Below, one piece after another: positions 25,672 to 35,100 of a stretch of DNA of 64,000 nucleotides (position 1 is its first letter; each line of letters opens with the position of its first letter). A model generated the notes under the pieces. It made no database searches and had not been told where the DNA came from. It saw nothing but the letters and a program-made list of their open reading frames with translations. Both the position numbers and the translations under genes were made by a program. This stretch comes from JAVSMW01 sp032027005 (GTDB taxonomy: Bacteria > Bacillota > Thermincolia > Thermincolales > UBA2595): NCBI GenBank assembly GCA_032027005.1, contig JAVSMW010000009.1, forward strand, positions 105,851 through 169,850, read 5' to 3'.

Positions 25672-26451
25672 TTAATTGTTCTTTAAAATAGACTCCAGAT
25701 GCCATCCCTTTACATAGTTGATGAAATCACGATTTGTGACATCAAAAAGCAGAGGGGTCACTGAGATATCACCGTTTTTCACACAGGCAATATCGGTGTC
25801 TGGTTCCGCTTCCAGATCCTGGACCTCTCCTCCCATCCAAAAGTAAGTCTTGCCCCGGGGGTCCAGCCGTTTTTCAAAAGTATTCTTATATCTCCTTTTG
25901 CCCAATCTGGTGACACAAATTGCCGGGGATTTATCACCATGTCCCCTGAGAGGGATGTTTACATTGAGCAGAGTTTCTGACGGGAGCCCCTTTTGCATTA
26001 CCAGTTTGACGAATTTGCCGGAAAAATCGGCTGCCTCAGTAAAATCCCGCTCTTCATGCGAGGCCAGCGAAAAGGCTATGGCAGGCACATCGTTTATCAC
26101 TCCCTCCAGAGCAGCAGAAACCGTTCCTGAGTATAAGACATCAGTCCCCAGATTTTCTCCCTGGTTAATTCCAGAAACGACCAAATCCGGTTTTTCCGTC
26201 AACAAAGCCTGCAGGCCCAGTTTTACACAATCCGAAGGCGTGCCATTGACCGCATATCCTTTGGACTTGCTGTCTGGGAAGGTGATTTCTTCAGCTCTCA
26301 GGGGTTTATGAATAGTAATCCCAAGACCTGTGGTACTGCGTTGCCTGTCAGGGGCTACCACCACTACCTCACCCAACTGCTCCAAAGCCCGCCGTAAAGC
26401 GTTAATTCCCGGGGCAAATATCCCGTCATCATTACTAATAAGAATCAGCAT
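25672..26451 (-). CDS. surE: 5'/3'-nucleotidase SurE
   Basis: Metal-dependent nucleoside monophosphate phosphatase acting in survival and nucleotide pool control. The 259 residues begin MLILISNDDGIFAPG with the metal-binding Asp-Asp pair, then VVAPDRQRSTTGLGIT, GTPSDCVKLG, VSGINQGENLGTDVLYSGTVSAALEG and NVNIP. The ATG follows GGAGG at 6 nt. It is the last gene of the queE-folE-ypmA-surE unit. 25540-25671 after it contains CCACAGAAGAACACGGA-type repeat sequence. Confidence 0.96.
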   Translation of the reverse strand: MLILISNDDGIFAPGINALRRALEQLGEVVVVAPDRQRSTTGLGITIHKPLRAEEITFPDSKSKGYAVNGTPSDCVKLGLQALLTEKPDLVVSGINQGENLGTDVLYSGTVSAALEGVINDVPAIAFSLASHEERDFTEAADFSGKFVKLVMQKGLPSETLLNVNIPLRGHGDKSPAICVTRLGKRRYKNTFEKRLDPRGKTYFWMGGEVQDLEAEPDTDIACVKNGDISVTPLLFDVTNRDFINYVKGWHLESILKNN

Positions 26452-26494
26452 AGTATCCTCCTGTTACTTAAGGTATCCGCGGCAGTTAGTTTTA

Positions 26495-26674
26495 CTATAT
26501 TTCGTATATGGTGATTGTTGCTTCCTGAGTTTCTGTGTTCCTGGTCAGGCCAAACATTACTTTTTTGTGTTTCAGATTTTTATTCAGGTAATCAACAACT
26601 TTATACATATCATCATATGGCTTAAAGGTTTTGGATGCTATTAGTTCTAACTTATCTTTACTCTGTTCATCCAT
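26495..26674 (-). CDS. ypmA: YpmA-like small protein (DUF4264)
   Basis: A 59-residue protein beginning MDEQSKDKLELIA with the core YDDMYKVVDYLNKNLKHKKV, then MFGL and a terminal ATITIYEI. This matches the YpmA/DUF4264 family of Firmicutes. Its function is unknown. The ATG has GGAGGGAG upstream. It lies 35 bp after folE and 43 bp before surE, so it belongs to that operon. Confidence 0.75.
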   Translation of the reverse strand: MDEQSKDKLELIASKTFKPYDDMYKVVDYLNKNLKHKKVMFGLTRNTETQEATITIYEI

Positions 26675-26709
26675 TTTTCTATTTCTCCCTCCACTGCTGC
26701 CGGAATCAA

Positions 26710-27276
26710 TTAATGGCTGGACCTGATTAATGCGAAGACCTCCGCTCTGGTTGCTTCATTGGTTTTAAACAACCCGCGTACGGCCGAAGTAATAGTCATA
26801 GAACCAGGTTTTTTTACACCCCGCATGGTCATACACATGTGTTCGGCTTCCACCACCACTGCCACACCCAGCGGATTTAAAGACTCCATGATCATGTCCG
26901 CCACGGTGCACGTCAGTCTTTCCTGGAGTTGGGGCCTTTTCGCTACAGCCTCAACGGTCCGGGCCAGTTTGGACAGGCCGGTGATTTTGCCTTTTCTGGG
27001 GATATAAGCCACATGGGCCTTGCCGAAAAATGGCAGCAGATGATGTTCACACATTGAGTAAAAAGGGATATCTTTGACTAATACCATTTCTTCGTGGTCT
27101 TCTGTAAACACAACCTTTAAGAAGCGCTTGGGATCGTCATGAAGACCGCAGAATATTTCCTTATACATTCTGGCAACTCTAGAAGGCGTATCAACGAGGC
27201 CTTCACGTTCAGGATCTTCTCCTATCGCTTCAAGTATCATGCGGACAGCTGTTTCTATTTTTTCCTGATCAATCAT
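26710..27276 (-). CDS. folE: GTP cyclohydrolase I
   Basis: Converts GTP to 7,8-dihydroneopterin triphosphate for folate and queuosine. The 188 residues show DTPSRVARMYKEIF, the zinc and active-site motif SMCEHHLLPFFGKAHVAYIP, GLSKLARTVEAVAKRPQLQERLT and CMTMRGVKKPGS. ATG after AAGGAGG. It is 12 bp downstream of queE, which points to queuosine precursor supply as one role. Confidence 0.97.
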   Translation of the reverse strand: MIDQEKIETAVRMILEAIGEDPEREGLVDTPSRVARMYKEIFCGLHDDPKRFLKVVFTEDHEEMVLVKDIPFYSMCEHHLLPFFGKAHVAYIPRKGKITGLSKLARTVEAVAKRPQLQERLTCTVADMIMESLNPLGVAVVVEAEHMCMTMRGVKKPGSMTITSAVRGLFKTNEATRAEVFALIRSSH

Positions 27277-27288
27277 AAATAAACCTCC

Positions 27289-28029
27289 TTAGAGTTGGCC
27301 TAAAACTTTATGTGTCTGCGGAATAACCCGCACATCAGCAAGATAGTTAAGGCATGTCTCCTGAAATTTAAATAGCTGTTGGACTGTTACCACACTATGA
27401 GGCGGCACCGACAAAGGGTCAACGGGCTGGATAACCAGCGGGATGTGGGCGTCAATTTCCCGGATTACCCGGCTTGCCTGACTAATTTCTGCAGCCGTGG
27501 TTTCACCTGTGACTACAGTTTTAACATAGATTTTTTTTCTTATCCCGATTCTTAAGAATTCCCTGTGCAAATCCCATTGGACAGGCCCTTTGGTGGCACT
27601 GGGCAGTTTCATGTCCATACTGATTATATCAATACAGTTAATAACATCAGCCAGTCTATCCGCTAATGTCCCATTTGTTTCGAGATAGAAAGGAAGATTA
27701 TGGTCAGCCAGCAGATGTTTTAGCTCTTTGATGAACCCTGGGTGCAAAAGGGGCTCTCCCCCGGTCAGACTCAGGCTATGAATATATTTTAGAGCAAAGC
27801 CGGAAATGATTTTGGCTGTATCTCCCGGTGTAGCAGGATTGGCATGATGTACAAAATTTCCTGAACCGGCAGCAGTTTCCACTCGAAATACCGGTCCTAC
27901 ATTGTGCCTCGTATCACAATAGGCACAATGTAGGTTGCATCCTGCAAACCTAAGAAAAATCTGGCGAAGACCCAGAAAAGGTCCTTCCCCCTGGATTGAT
28001 GAAAACATTTCAACTAAATGGGCACTCAC
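27289..28029 (-). CDS. queE: 7-carboxy-7-deazaguanine synthase (radical SAM)
   Basis: Radical SAM enzyme converting 6-carboxytetrahydropterin to 7-carboxy-7-deazaguanine in queuosine synthesis. The 246 residues begin HLVEMFSSIQGEGPFLG. The cluster motif FAGCNLHCAYCDT (CxxxCxxC) follows, then LTGGEPLLHP and YLETNGT. A 20-residue insert (VETAAGSGNFVHHANP) follows the cluster motif. GTG start with only a weak GGGGCGG site. queC and queD are not in the window, and no preQ1 riboswitch is visible upstream. Confidence 0.92.
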   Translation of the reverse strand: MSAHLVEMFSSIQGEGPFLGLRQIFLRFAGCNLHCAYCDTRHNVGPVFRVETAAGSGNFVHHANPATPGDTAKIISGFALKYIHSLSLTGGEPLLHPGFIKELKHLLADHNLPFYLETNGTLADRLADVINCIDIISMDMKLPSATKGPVQWDLHREFLRIGIRKKIYVKTVVTGETTAAEISQASRVIREIDAHIPLVIQPVDPLSVPPHSVVTVQQLFKFQETCLNYLADVRVIPQTHKVLGQL

Positions 28030-28109
28030 CTGATCCGCCCCTTTTTACAACAATTGCACTCAATGTATGGACTCGTTTTGAGAGAAAAGAAATATTAAAT
28101 AATTAAATT

Positions 28110-28126
28110 TTCGAGATATTTCGACA
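28110..28126 (-). promoter_or_regulatory. Two phased 0A-box-like sites upstream of the DUF2225 gene
   Basis: TTCGAGA (28110) and TTCGACA (28120) are the reverse complements of TCTCGAA and TGTCGAA, spaced exactly 10 bp. TGTCGAA is the Spo0A box core. The sites lie about 100 bp before the DUF2225 start and 85 bp upstream of queE on the other strand. Confidence 0.4.
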
Positions 28127-28221
28127 ACCTCCTGCTTATAAAGGTAAAATTATTGCAAAAGGAGGAAATTGGCAATAAAGATAGAATCGAAACAAGAAAT
28201 CATTTCTAGTGAGGCGAGATT

Positions 28222-29241
28222 ATGACTAAAAACCCTTTCTTTGAGCAGCAGAAGCAATGCCCTGTCTGTAACAATAAATTTACTGTGACAAGGGTACGCA
28301 GTTCTGCCTGTTTCGTAATTCAGCGGGAGACCGATTTTCACGTTAAATATAGGGATTTAGACCCCCTTCTGTATAGTATATGGGTTTGTCCCAACTGTCA
28401 ATATGCTAACACTGATAAGGAGTTTGTTCAGGATTTCAAACCACATGAACTGGAAAGATTAAAAAAAGGCCTGTCCCTTCTGAAGTCTGAAGAACCAGAC
28501 TTATCCGGTGCCAGAACCCTTCCAACTGCTTTACGGGCTTTGGAGCTGGCTATTAGAACGGCAATGATCAGACAGGCACCGGCGATAGTCCAAGCCGGAT
28601 TATACCTGCGCAGCTCGTGGTTAATGCGGGATTTGGGAAAAACAAGGGAAGAAGTGAAGTATGCGGAACAAGCCAAAAAGCTTTACCAGCAATCCTTCGA
28701 AAAAGAATGGGGTCACGTTTCGGCAAAAATGAGTGATGCCAGAATAATGTATCTCATCGGTGAACTGAATCGCCGTATGGGCAATAACGAGGAAGCTATC
28801 AAGTGGTTTAGCCGAACCATGTCAGCCAAGGCTATCAATTTAGAACCGGAAATTAAACGTTTAGTCAGAGACCAATGGGAAACAGCCAGGGAGGATTACA
28901 AAAAACTGCAGCTTAAACCTGACCCGGTTGCACCTGCTCTTGACACTCCACCTAGCCCTGCGCCTGTGGTGCCGCCTGCTGATACTGGACAGGTCCACGC
29001 ATCTGCAAAAAGTTCGCGGGGTGCCAAAATTAAAATGTTTCTTAATCTCTACATGGACCAGATCAATTGGTTAAAGAGTTCAGCAAATAAAATACACGAT
29101 AAGCACAAAATTGTTGTGGAAAAAGAAATGGTGATTAGAGCCATCATTGACGCAGTCATGGAAAAAATGCCGGACTTAGATGATTTTAAATCTGAAGAAG
29201 AATTGAAACATTTGATAATGAAGAGACTTAATGTTGATTAG
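28222..29241 (+). CDS. DUF2225 protein with helical C-terminal extension
   Basis: The N-terminus has the DUF2225 zinc-ribbon pairs: CPVCNNKFTVTRVRSSAC and YSIWVCPNCQYANTDKEF. A helical, TPR-like middle follows (LRALELAIRTAMIRQAPAIVQAGLYLRSSWLMRDLG). A Pro-rich linker (about 235-260) precedes an extra 80-residue helical tail. The family is conserved in Firmicutes without a known function. ATG after GAGGCGAG. Two 0A-box-like sites precede it. The tail beyond the linker is not part of the basic family and may be a separate domain. Confidence 0.8.
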   Translation: MTKNPFFEQQKQCPVCNNKFTVTRVRSSACFVIQRETDFHVKYRDLDPLLYSIWVCPNCQYANTDKEFVQDFKPHELERLKKGLSLLKSEEPDLSGARTLPTALRALELAIRTAMIRQAPAIVQAGLYLRSSWLMRDLGKTREEVKYAEQAKKLYQQSFEKEWGHVSAKMSDARIMYLIGELNRRMGNNEEAIKWFSRTMSAKAINLEPEIKRLVRDQWETAREDYKKLQLKPDPVAPALDTPPSPAPVVPPADTGQVHASAKSSRGAKIKMFLNLYMDQINWLKSSANKIHDKHKIVVEKEMVIRAIIDAVMEKMPDLDDFKSEEELKHLIMKRLNVD

Positions 29242-29286
29242 CCTGTCCACCTCTATCCTTTGCATGCATTGCCCTCAAAATACAAT

Positions 29287-29324
29287 GGGACCAACCTTAA
29301 TCACACAGGTTAGTCCCGTTTTTC
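29287..29324 (+). terminator. Terminator after the DUF2225 gene
   Basis: GGGACCAACCT pairs with AGGTTAGTCCC (one mismatch), followed by GTTTTT, 45 bp after the stop. Confidence 0.75.
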
Positions 29325-29339
29325 CGATGGCTAACCGCC

Positions 29340-29449
29340 ACTAAGACTCCCGCTTCTGTATGCGGGAGATAAGTGGCGCTAAGCCCCTGGATAAGTTCAA
29401 CTAAACTCCAGGTGGAGAAAAAAGCTCCACCTGAAGTAAGTTTCACTTT
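29340..29449 (+). repeat. Degenerate IS605-like structured end
   Basis: Contains CTAAGACTCCCGC with the stem CTCCCGC/GCGGGAG, then AAGTGGCGCTAAGCCCCTGG, GTTCAACTAAAC and the CTCCAGGTGGAG/CTCCACCTGAAG hairpin. The first part recalls the TAAGACTCCCACTTC start of repeat copies A-C; the last part matches 9822-9846 inverted. Confidence 0.45.
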
Positions 29450-29452
29450 ATC

Positions 29453-30625
29453 TTACTGCAGTCCTAAGGCTTTGTTGTAACAATTAACTGCTTCCTGGCT
29501 CTGACCCAGTTTTTCAAAGACCAGCGCTTTATAACTCCAGACCTCCCTGTTATTTGGCTCATTTTCGATAACCTGGTTAAAGCAGTCCAGGGATTCTTCA
29601 TAACTTTTCAGCTTGCTGAGGCTACTTCCTTTATTTATTAAAACCAGGCTGTTATCCGGCTCCAGTTCCAGTGCCTGCTCATAAATCTCCAGGGCATCAC
29701 TGTAACGTCCCACGGCATCAAGACAAAGTCCTTTGTTATTGAGGAGAGTTGTATCGGTGGGATGAGTTTGCAGGGCTTGATCAAAGCATTCCATAGCCTC
29801 CATATGGCGGCCCAGTTTAAAAAGACACGTGCCCTTGTTGCTGGCTAAAGTCAGGTCATCGGGGTTTAGTTCCAGAGCCAGGCTGTAACATACCAGTGCT
29901 TTATCGATATGCCCCAGCTCCACCAGTGAAAACCCCTTGTTATTAAGAAGTTCAACATTGATTAACCCCAGTTTTTCCGCCCGGGTATAACAATTGAGAG
30001 CATCCTGGTATTGGCCAAGATTATTGTGACAAAGGCCCATATTGATAAAAACTGCCGGATTGCCTGGTTTTAACTGAACCGCTTTGGCAAATAAGCTTAA
30101 AGCCGAATTGTAATCCTGGTTTGAAATGTAGCATAAACCCAGGTTCATTAAGGCTTCGATGTTTTTAGGGTCTGTCTTGAGCATCTGTTGGCAGCAGGAC
30201 ATGGCCTCCTGGAGGTTGTCAGAAGTCCGGTTATCCTCCGGAATTACAACATCTTCCTCTTCTGTAACTTCTGCAACTTCTGCAACTTCTATAGCTTCCG
30301 TAACGTTCCCCGCCCAGTGCACAGGGGCGGGATCAAGACCAAATAACGCGGCCCTCCGGAAGGAGTCTGCTGCTTGTTTGATCAATCCATGTTTATACTG
30401 CAGGTGTCCGATTTTAAAATGCAGATGTGCATTATCGGGTGCCATCAGCACTGCCTGAGTGTAGTGATATAGGGCTTTATCTTCTGAGCCGGCAGTTTCA
30501 TAAAAGGCTCCTGCCATGGTATGAAAAGTTGCAGGTGAAAAAAGTTTTTTGATAGTAAAGGTAAAAATGGAAACCTTTTGCCTGAAAGCAGTTTCTTTTT
30601 TATTGAAAATAACAGGGCTTGTCAT
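29453..30625 (-). CDS. Tetratricopeptide repeat protein
   Basis: A 390-residue soluble TPR protein with about nine 34-residue repeats of the form NPAVFINMGLCHNNLGQYQDAL. An acidic spacer (VAEVAEVTEEEDVVIPED, about 115-133) separates an N-terminal group of repeats from a longer C-terminal array. No enzymatic domain. TPR arrays are scaffolds for protein complexes; the partner is unknown. ATG with GGGGAG upstream. The next gene upstream on this strand is another TPR protein, but a terminator lies between them. Confidence 0.9.
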   Translation of the reverse strand: MTSPVIFNKKETAFRQKVSIFTFTIKKLFSPATFHTMAGAFYETAGSEDKALYHYTQAVLMAPDNAHLHFKIGHLQYKHGLIKQAADSFRRAALFGLDPAPVHWAGNVTEAIEVAEVAEVTEEEDVVIPEDNRTSDNLQEAMSCCQQMLKTDPKNIEALMNLGLCYISNQDYNSALSLFAKAVQLKPGNPAVFINMGLCHNNLGQYQDALNCYTRAEKLGLINVELLNNKGFSLVELGHIDKALVCYSLALELNPDDLTLASNKGTCLFKLGRHMEAMECFDQALQTHPTDTTLLNNKGLCLDAVGRYSDALEIYEQALELEPDNSLVLINKGSSLSKLKSYEESLDCFNQVIENEPNNREVWSYKALVFEKLGQSQEAVNCYNKALGLQ

Positions 30626-30955
30626 ATCTGTGCGTCTCCCCTTTTGATTGATTTAGCCAGTTTCTGTTGAATCAAATTCTATTGTTTAAAAGCCTTTCCC
30701 TGCAAGAGAGAGTGAGAATCGTACGTCAAATAACACCACTAAATGACATAAAAAAATCCCGAAATAGCTCGAAGCATTTCGGGTAAAAATGTGAGAATTA
30801 TATTGAACCCTGGAAACCGCGGGTTGATAGGTTTGGCCATCAGACTCAAAACTGCAAAAAGTCAATGTTTATGTCGATGATATTTGCGATTTCAGAAAAA
30901 TATCTACACAATATCAGCTGTTTTCGGTGCTTGTGATACAAAATTACATATCTGT
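30626..30955. other. Intergenic region between two TPR genes, with terminator
   Basis: Minus strand: CCCGAAAT and ATTTCGGG (30758-30783) make a stem followed by seven T, ending transcription of the 30956-32059 gene. A palindrome GACTCAAAACTGC...AAAGTC lies near 30844-30862. I see no gene and no known riboswitch. Confidence 0.7.
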
Positions 30956-32059
30956 TTAAGGGGTATTTTCTCGCCATTTTTCTTGTAAAAGTTTCAGCTT
31001 TTCCATAATATCTCCGTGATCAAAATTTGAGTATGACACTTCAGGCTCAGCAGGTTGATCAATGATTTCCGGCCTGGTATCTGATTTGACCGGTGCCTCC
31101 TGGTGAGTAAGGATCTCAGGTGCTGCAGGCTGGATTAACTCATCAAGCAGAAGCTTTGCCTTTTGATGATTTGGCAGCAGCCTCAAGGTTTCCCGAAAAT
31201 GTTTAATACAAAGCTCCTTTTCACCGAGATTCTGGTAGGAGCAGCCTAGGTAATAGTGCGCTGTGCCATTGTTTTTGTTGATGTCCAGGGATTTGTTCAG
31301 GCTGGCCACAGCCTCCCAGTGCCGCTTATCGCGGAGATAAGCAACCCCTAGATTTTTCCATAAATAGGCCAGTTTCGGTGCGATTTCCACCGCCTTTTTG
31401 TGCATTTCCACGGCATCCCTGACCCTTTTTAACTTAAGATAAATACGGCCCATCTGGTCATAGATGTATTCCAGTCTGGGGTTGATTTCCGCTACCTTAT
31501 GCAGTGTATCCAGGGCCTGTTGGAACTTTCTTTTGCCGGCTAGAGCCAGGCTTAACTGGTACCAGGCAAACTCAAAATTGGGGTTCAGCTCAATGGCCTT
31601 ATTGAGTGCAGCAATTGCTGCATCCCATTTCTCCAGGGCATTATAGGATTTCCCGAGACAAAAATAACCCTTAGCATGTTTTTCTTCTAATTCAATTAAT
31701 TTTGTCAGGTATTCTATAGCTTCCTCAAATCTTTGTTGTTCACAGGCAATGTAGCCTAGACGATAATAAGCCTGAACATAATTAGGGTTATAATGCAGTG
31801 CTGATTTAAATGAATTAATGGCATCATTGATGTGCTTAGACTTCAGGTATGAATATCCCAGCCCGTAATGGGCCAAATACATTGCCGGATCAATTTCCAG
31901 GGCTTTTTTGTATGTACTGACAGCATCCCGAAAGTTATTGATCCTGGTGTATGTATATCCTAAGCGGATAAAAGACCATATATCCTGAGGGTCGTCTTGA
32001 ACGGCTTGTAGATAACTTTCTAATTGTTCTGAGGCAAACTCCGAACCGTCTCTCTTCAA
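30956..32059 (-). CDS. Tetratricopeptide repeat protein
   Basis: A 367-residue soluble protein with about eight TPR units (for example YVQAYYRLGYIACEQQRFEE and AYLWKNLGVAYLRDKRHWEA) followed by a Pro/Glu-rich C-terminal tail (about 300-367) ending in a short helix. The start is taken at TTG 32059 (MKRDGSEFAS), 6 nt after GGGAGGGG; the longer frame from 32098 overlaps this ribosome site. It is 75 bp downstream of sbcC on the same strand and may be read from the recombination operon. No catalytic domain. Confidence 0.9.
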   Translation of the reverse strand: MKRDGSEFASEQLESYLQAVQDDPQDIWSFIRLGYTYTRINNFRDAVSTYKKALEIDPAMYLAHYGLGYSYLKSKHINDAINSFKSALHYNPNYVQAYYRLGYIACEQQRFEEAIEYLTKLIELEEKHAKGYFCLGKSYNALEKWDAAIAALNKAIELNPNFEFAWYQLSLALAGKRKFQQALDTLHKVAEINPRLEYIYDQMGRIYLKLKRVRDAVEMHKKAVEIAPKLAYLWKNLGVAYLRDKRHWEAVASLNKSLDINKNNGTAHYYLGCSYQNLGEKELCIKHFRETLRLLPNHQKAKLLLDELIQPAAPEILTHQEAPVKSDTRPEIIDQPAEPEVSYSNFDHGDIMEKLKLLQEKWRENTP

Positions 32060-32134
32060 AAAAAACCCCTCCCAACAATCCAACCTAATAATAAACATAT
32101 GAAGAAAATGGTTGTTTATGACAGGGGTTTTAGT

Positions 32135-35100
32135 TTAGCTTTTTTTCATCAGCACTTTACTGCCTGCTCCGTCATTGGTGGAAGCCAAAATTTCCAGGTA
32201 TCGGGGCATCCTGCTGCGCAGTTCCGGAACATGGGTAATGATGCCTACCAACCTATGGCCATCATGGAGCCTTTCCAGGGCATTCACAACGACTTCCAGT
32301 TTTTCCGGATCTAAGGTGCCAAACCCTTCATCCAGAAAGAAAAACCCAAGGGGAAACTGGCCTTTTAGCTGTATTTTGGAGGACAGGGACAGAGCCAGGG
32401 AAAGGGAGGTGAGAAAAGTCTCGCCGCCGGATAAGGTATTTACAGGTCGGCGCTGACCGGCATTGTAGTTGTCTCGCATGACAAAATTACAGCCTTCATC
32501 AAGCTCAAGAGCATAGCGCTGGCCTGTCAGGCCTGCCAATCTGACGGAAGCCTCGGCAGCCATATCCCGCAGGTGCTCTTCAGCCAGGAATTGAACCAGC
32601 TTACGGCCCTTGAGCAGGCTGACCAGCCTCACCGCAAGTTCCCGCCGCCGGGTCAGGCGGTCTATCTCTGCCTTTAGCCTCAGCCACTCGACCTGCCTGT
32701 TTTTTAAATCACCCAGGCTTTTTTTCAAGGCTCCCTGTTCTCTCACCGCCTCATCATATTCCTCCTGGATTTTTTCCAGGTTTAGGCGCAGACTTGCGAT
32801 TTTTTCCCGGTCAAAAGGCTTATCCTTGATTTTGACACTCACCTCTCTGAGCCTCTGGTCCACAAAATCCCGGGCTTTAGCGTAATCATCCAGGCGTTTC
32901 CGGATGTTTTGCTGCAGTTCCTCACTGAGGAGGGCGGACCATAGTTCAGATATTTCTGCGAAGCCCTGTTTGGTCATGCTTTTTTGGAGTGATTCTCTGA
33001 CCTTATTTAAATGGCTTGTGGTTTTTTCCAAGCCGGCCTTTAAGGCTTCCAGAACTTTTTCTGCCTCCTGTATCTCCAGCCGGGCATTATCAAGGGTGTT
33101 TTTGGCCTCTGTGATTTCACTTTGCAGAAGCAAAACCTGGGCATTTATTTTTTGCTGAAATTCCTCAGCAGCCAGTCCCCCGGTAATCCCAACAAGGGCG
33201 GTCTTGAGCCTGGAGTCGTTTTCCTCTGCAGTTTGCCCATTATTTTGCAGATTGGCAATTTCGTATTTAAGTCCCAAAAACGCTTCCCTAAGTTGATTGA
33301 GTTCAGTCTCCAACCCTTTGATTTCACTTTCTCCAGCTGCCAGCTTCATTTCAATTGTTTTATATTCCTGTTCAGCTATGACCAGGGCTTTTTTAGCCAT
33401 TTTGATGCCGGTTCTGTCTATAGCAGGCATCCCAGTGAGAGAGTGAATAACAGAGACATAATCCGCCATCAGGGCAGTCTGCTGCTGCCATTTTGCCAAA
33501 GCTGCAGCCAAAGCAGCCTGTTTTCTGTCCAGATTAGGCCGGTGTACAGTGGATATTTCTTCTGATATAGTTCTAAGAGTATTATAGGCTAAGCCCACTT
33601 TTCTTTCCCAGGCCATGACCTTATCCAGGCCTGCCCGGGCAGCCTTTATCCTATCTTTGGCCGACTCCATGGAAGCGGCGTTCTCGTCATGGCTTTCTGC
33701 TCTCAGGGGGTGGCTTGTTGAGCCGCATACCGGGCATGGTGCGCCAGGCGAAAGTTTGGCGGCCAGACTCCCGGCCATATTTTCCATGATCAGTTTGTCA
33801 TAGAAATCCTGAGCCTGAGTAAGCCCTTCATTAGCCTGGGCCGCGACTCCTGTGACCAAGGCATAGATATATTGAGGATTGTCCTCAGACTTCTCCTCAG
33901 GCTTGTCCACCAGACTGCTGTCCAGATATTCCGAAAGATCTGTTTTCAGCGTTCGCTCCGCCGCCGCCTGAGCCTGCTGCCTCCCTGCCAGGGTCTGGGC
34001 GGCCTCAAGTACCTGCTGTTCAGCTGATTCCAGATCAACCAGCACAGCCCCAGCGCTTTCCACACGTGGCCTGATGGCAAGAACCTCAGCCAATTCCTGC
34101 TTTTTGAGAAGAAGCTTTTCGCGGTCTGTCTTGGCTTGCGTGTGCCGCTGGCCTTTTTCTTTTCCCGCAACGGTGAGTTTGTCTAACTCACCCTGTTTTT
34201 GGCGCAGATTTTCGTGCATGCCCTGCATTTCTTTTGCCAGAACCTTGATCTGTCTTTCATAATCAAGAGCCAGCACCACTTGTGGCAATTCCTGCTCCCG
34301 CAGGTCTTGGAGCTTCTCTTCGGCCAAGCCGGACTTTATTATCCCATCTTCCGCCAGCTTCAGCTTTACTTCAGTTCGAGTTAAACAATCTTGCTGCTGC
34401 AAAAACTTTACAGTTTCTTCTTTTTCGCTTTTTTCCAGCTCTACAGCCTGAATTAAAATACCCTTTAACGGTTCTGCTTTTATCGCCCATTCAAGTTTGC
34501 TCCGGTCAATTTCCAAACCTGCCTTTTGTGCTTCTAGTTCGGTCTGCTGCTGCTTTAGTGCAGCAAATTCCCTGTAGAGCAGTTCCAACTGTTCAAGTTC
34601 CTTTAAAGCTGTCGCAGTGTCCTTTTTGGTCTGTTCCCTTTGAAGTACCAGCTTATTATGCCGGCTCAGTTTTTCTTCAGCCTGAGTGATGGCTTCCTCG
34701 GAGGCATCACCCAGCTGTTCTAAGAGCATCTGGTCGGTGTGAATCTCCTGACCAAGACTGTTTTCCATCCGGGAAGCTTTTTTCCACAGATTTTCTCCAT
34801 AACGCTCCAAACGCAAAATATTTTCCAGCATTCTGGCCCGGTCGCCACCGGTCAGCTTCAGGAACTGGTCAAATTTGCCCTGGGGCAGAATGACCGCCCG
34901 GGAAAAATCATCAAAAGACATCCCCAGCAGATGGGCTACCTTGTTATCCATTTCATTGGCCTTGTCGGCCAGGATCTGATTATCGGCAGTGAGCTTAATC
35001 AGCCTGGAATGCCTGTTTCGCACTGCATCTGGATCGTTTTTTTCCCTGGCATATAACCGTTCAGCCAGGTAAATATCATCACCAAGGGAGAAAGCAAAAG

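Noticed and set aside
28030..28221. preQ1 riboswitch upstream of queE
   Set aside because: The short aptamer pattern with its C-rich loop and A-rich tail is not present on the minus strand.
30802..30955. Structured RNA between the TPR genes
   Set aside because: Some palindromes exist but no known riboswitch motif or convincing conserved fold was found by eye.
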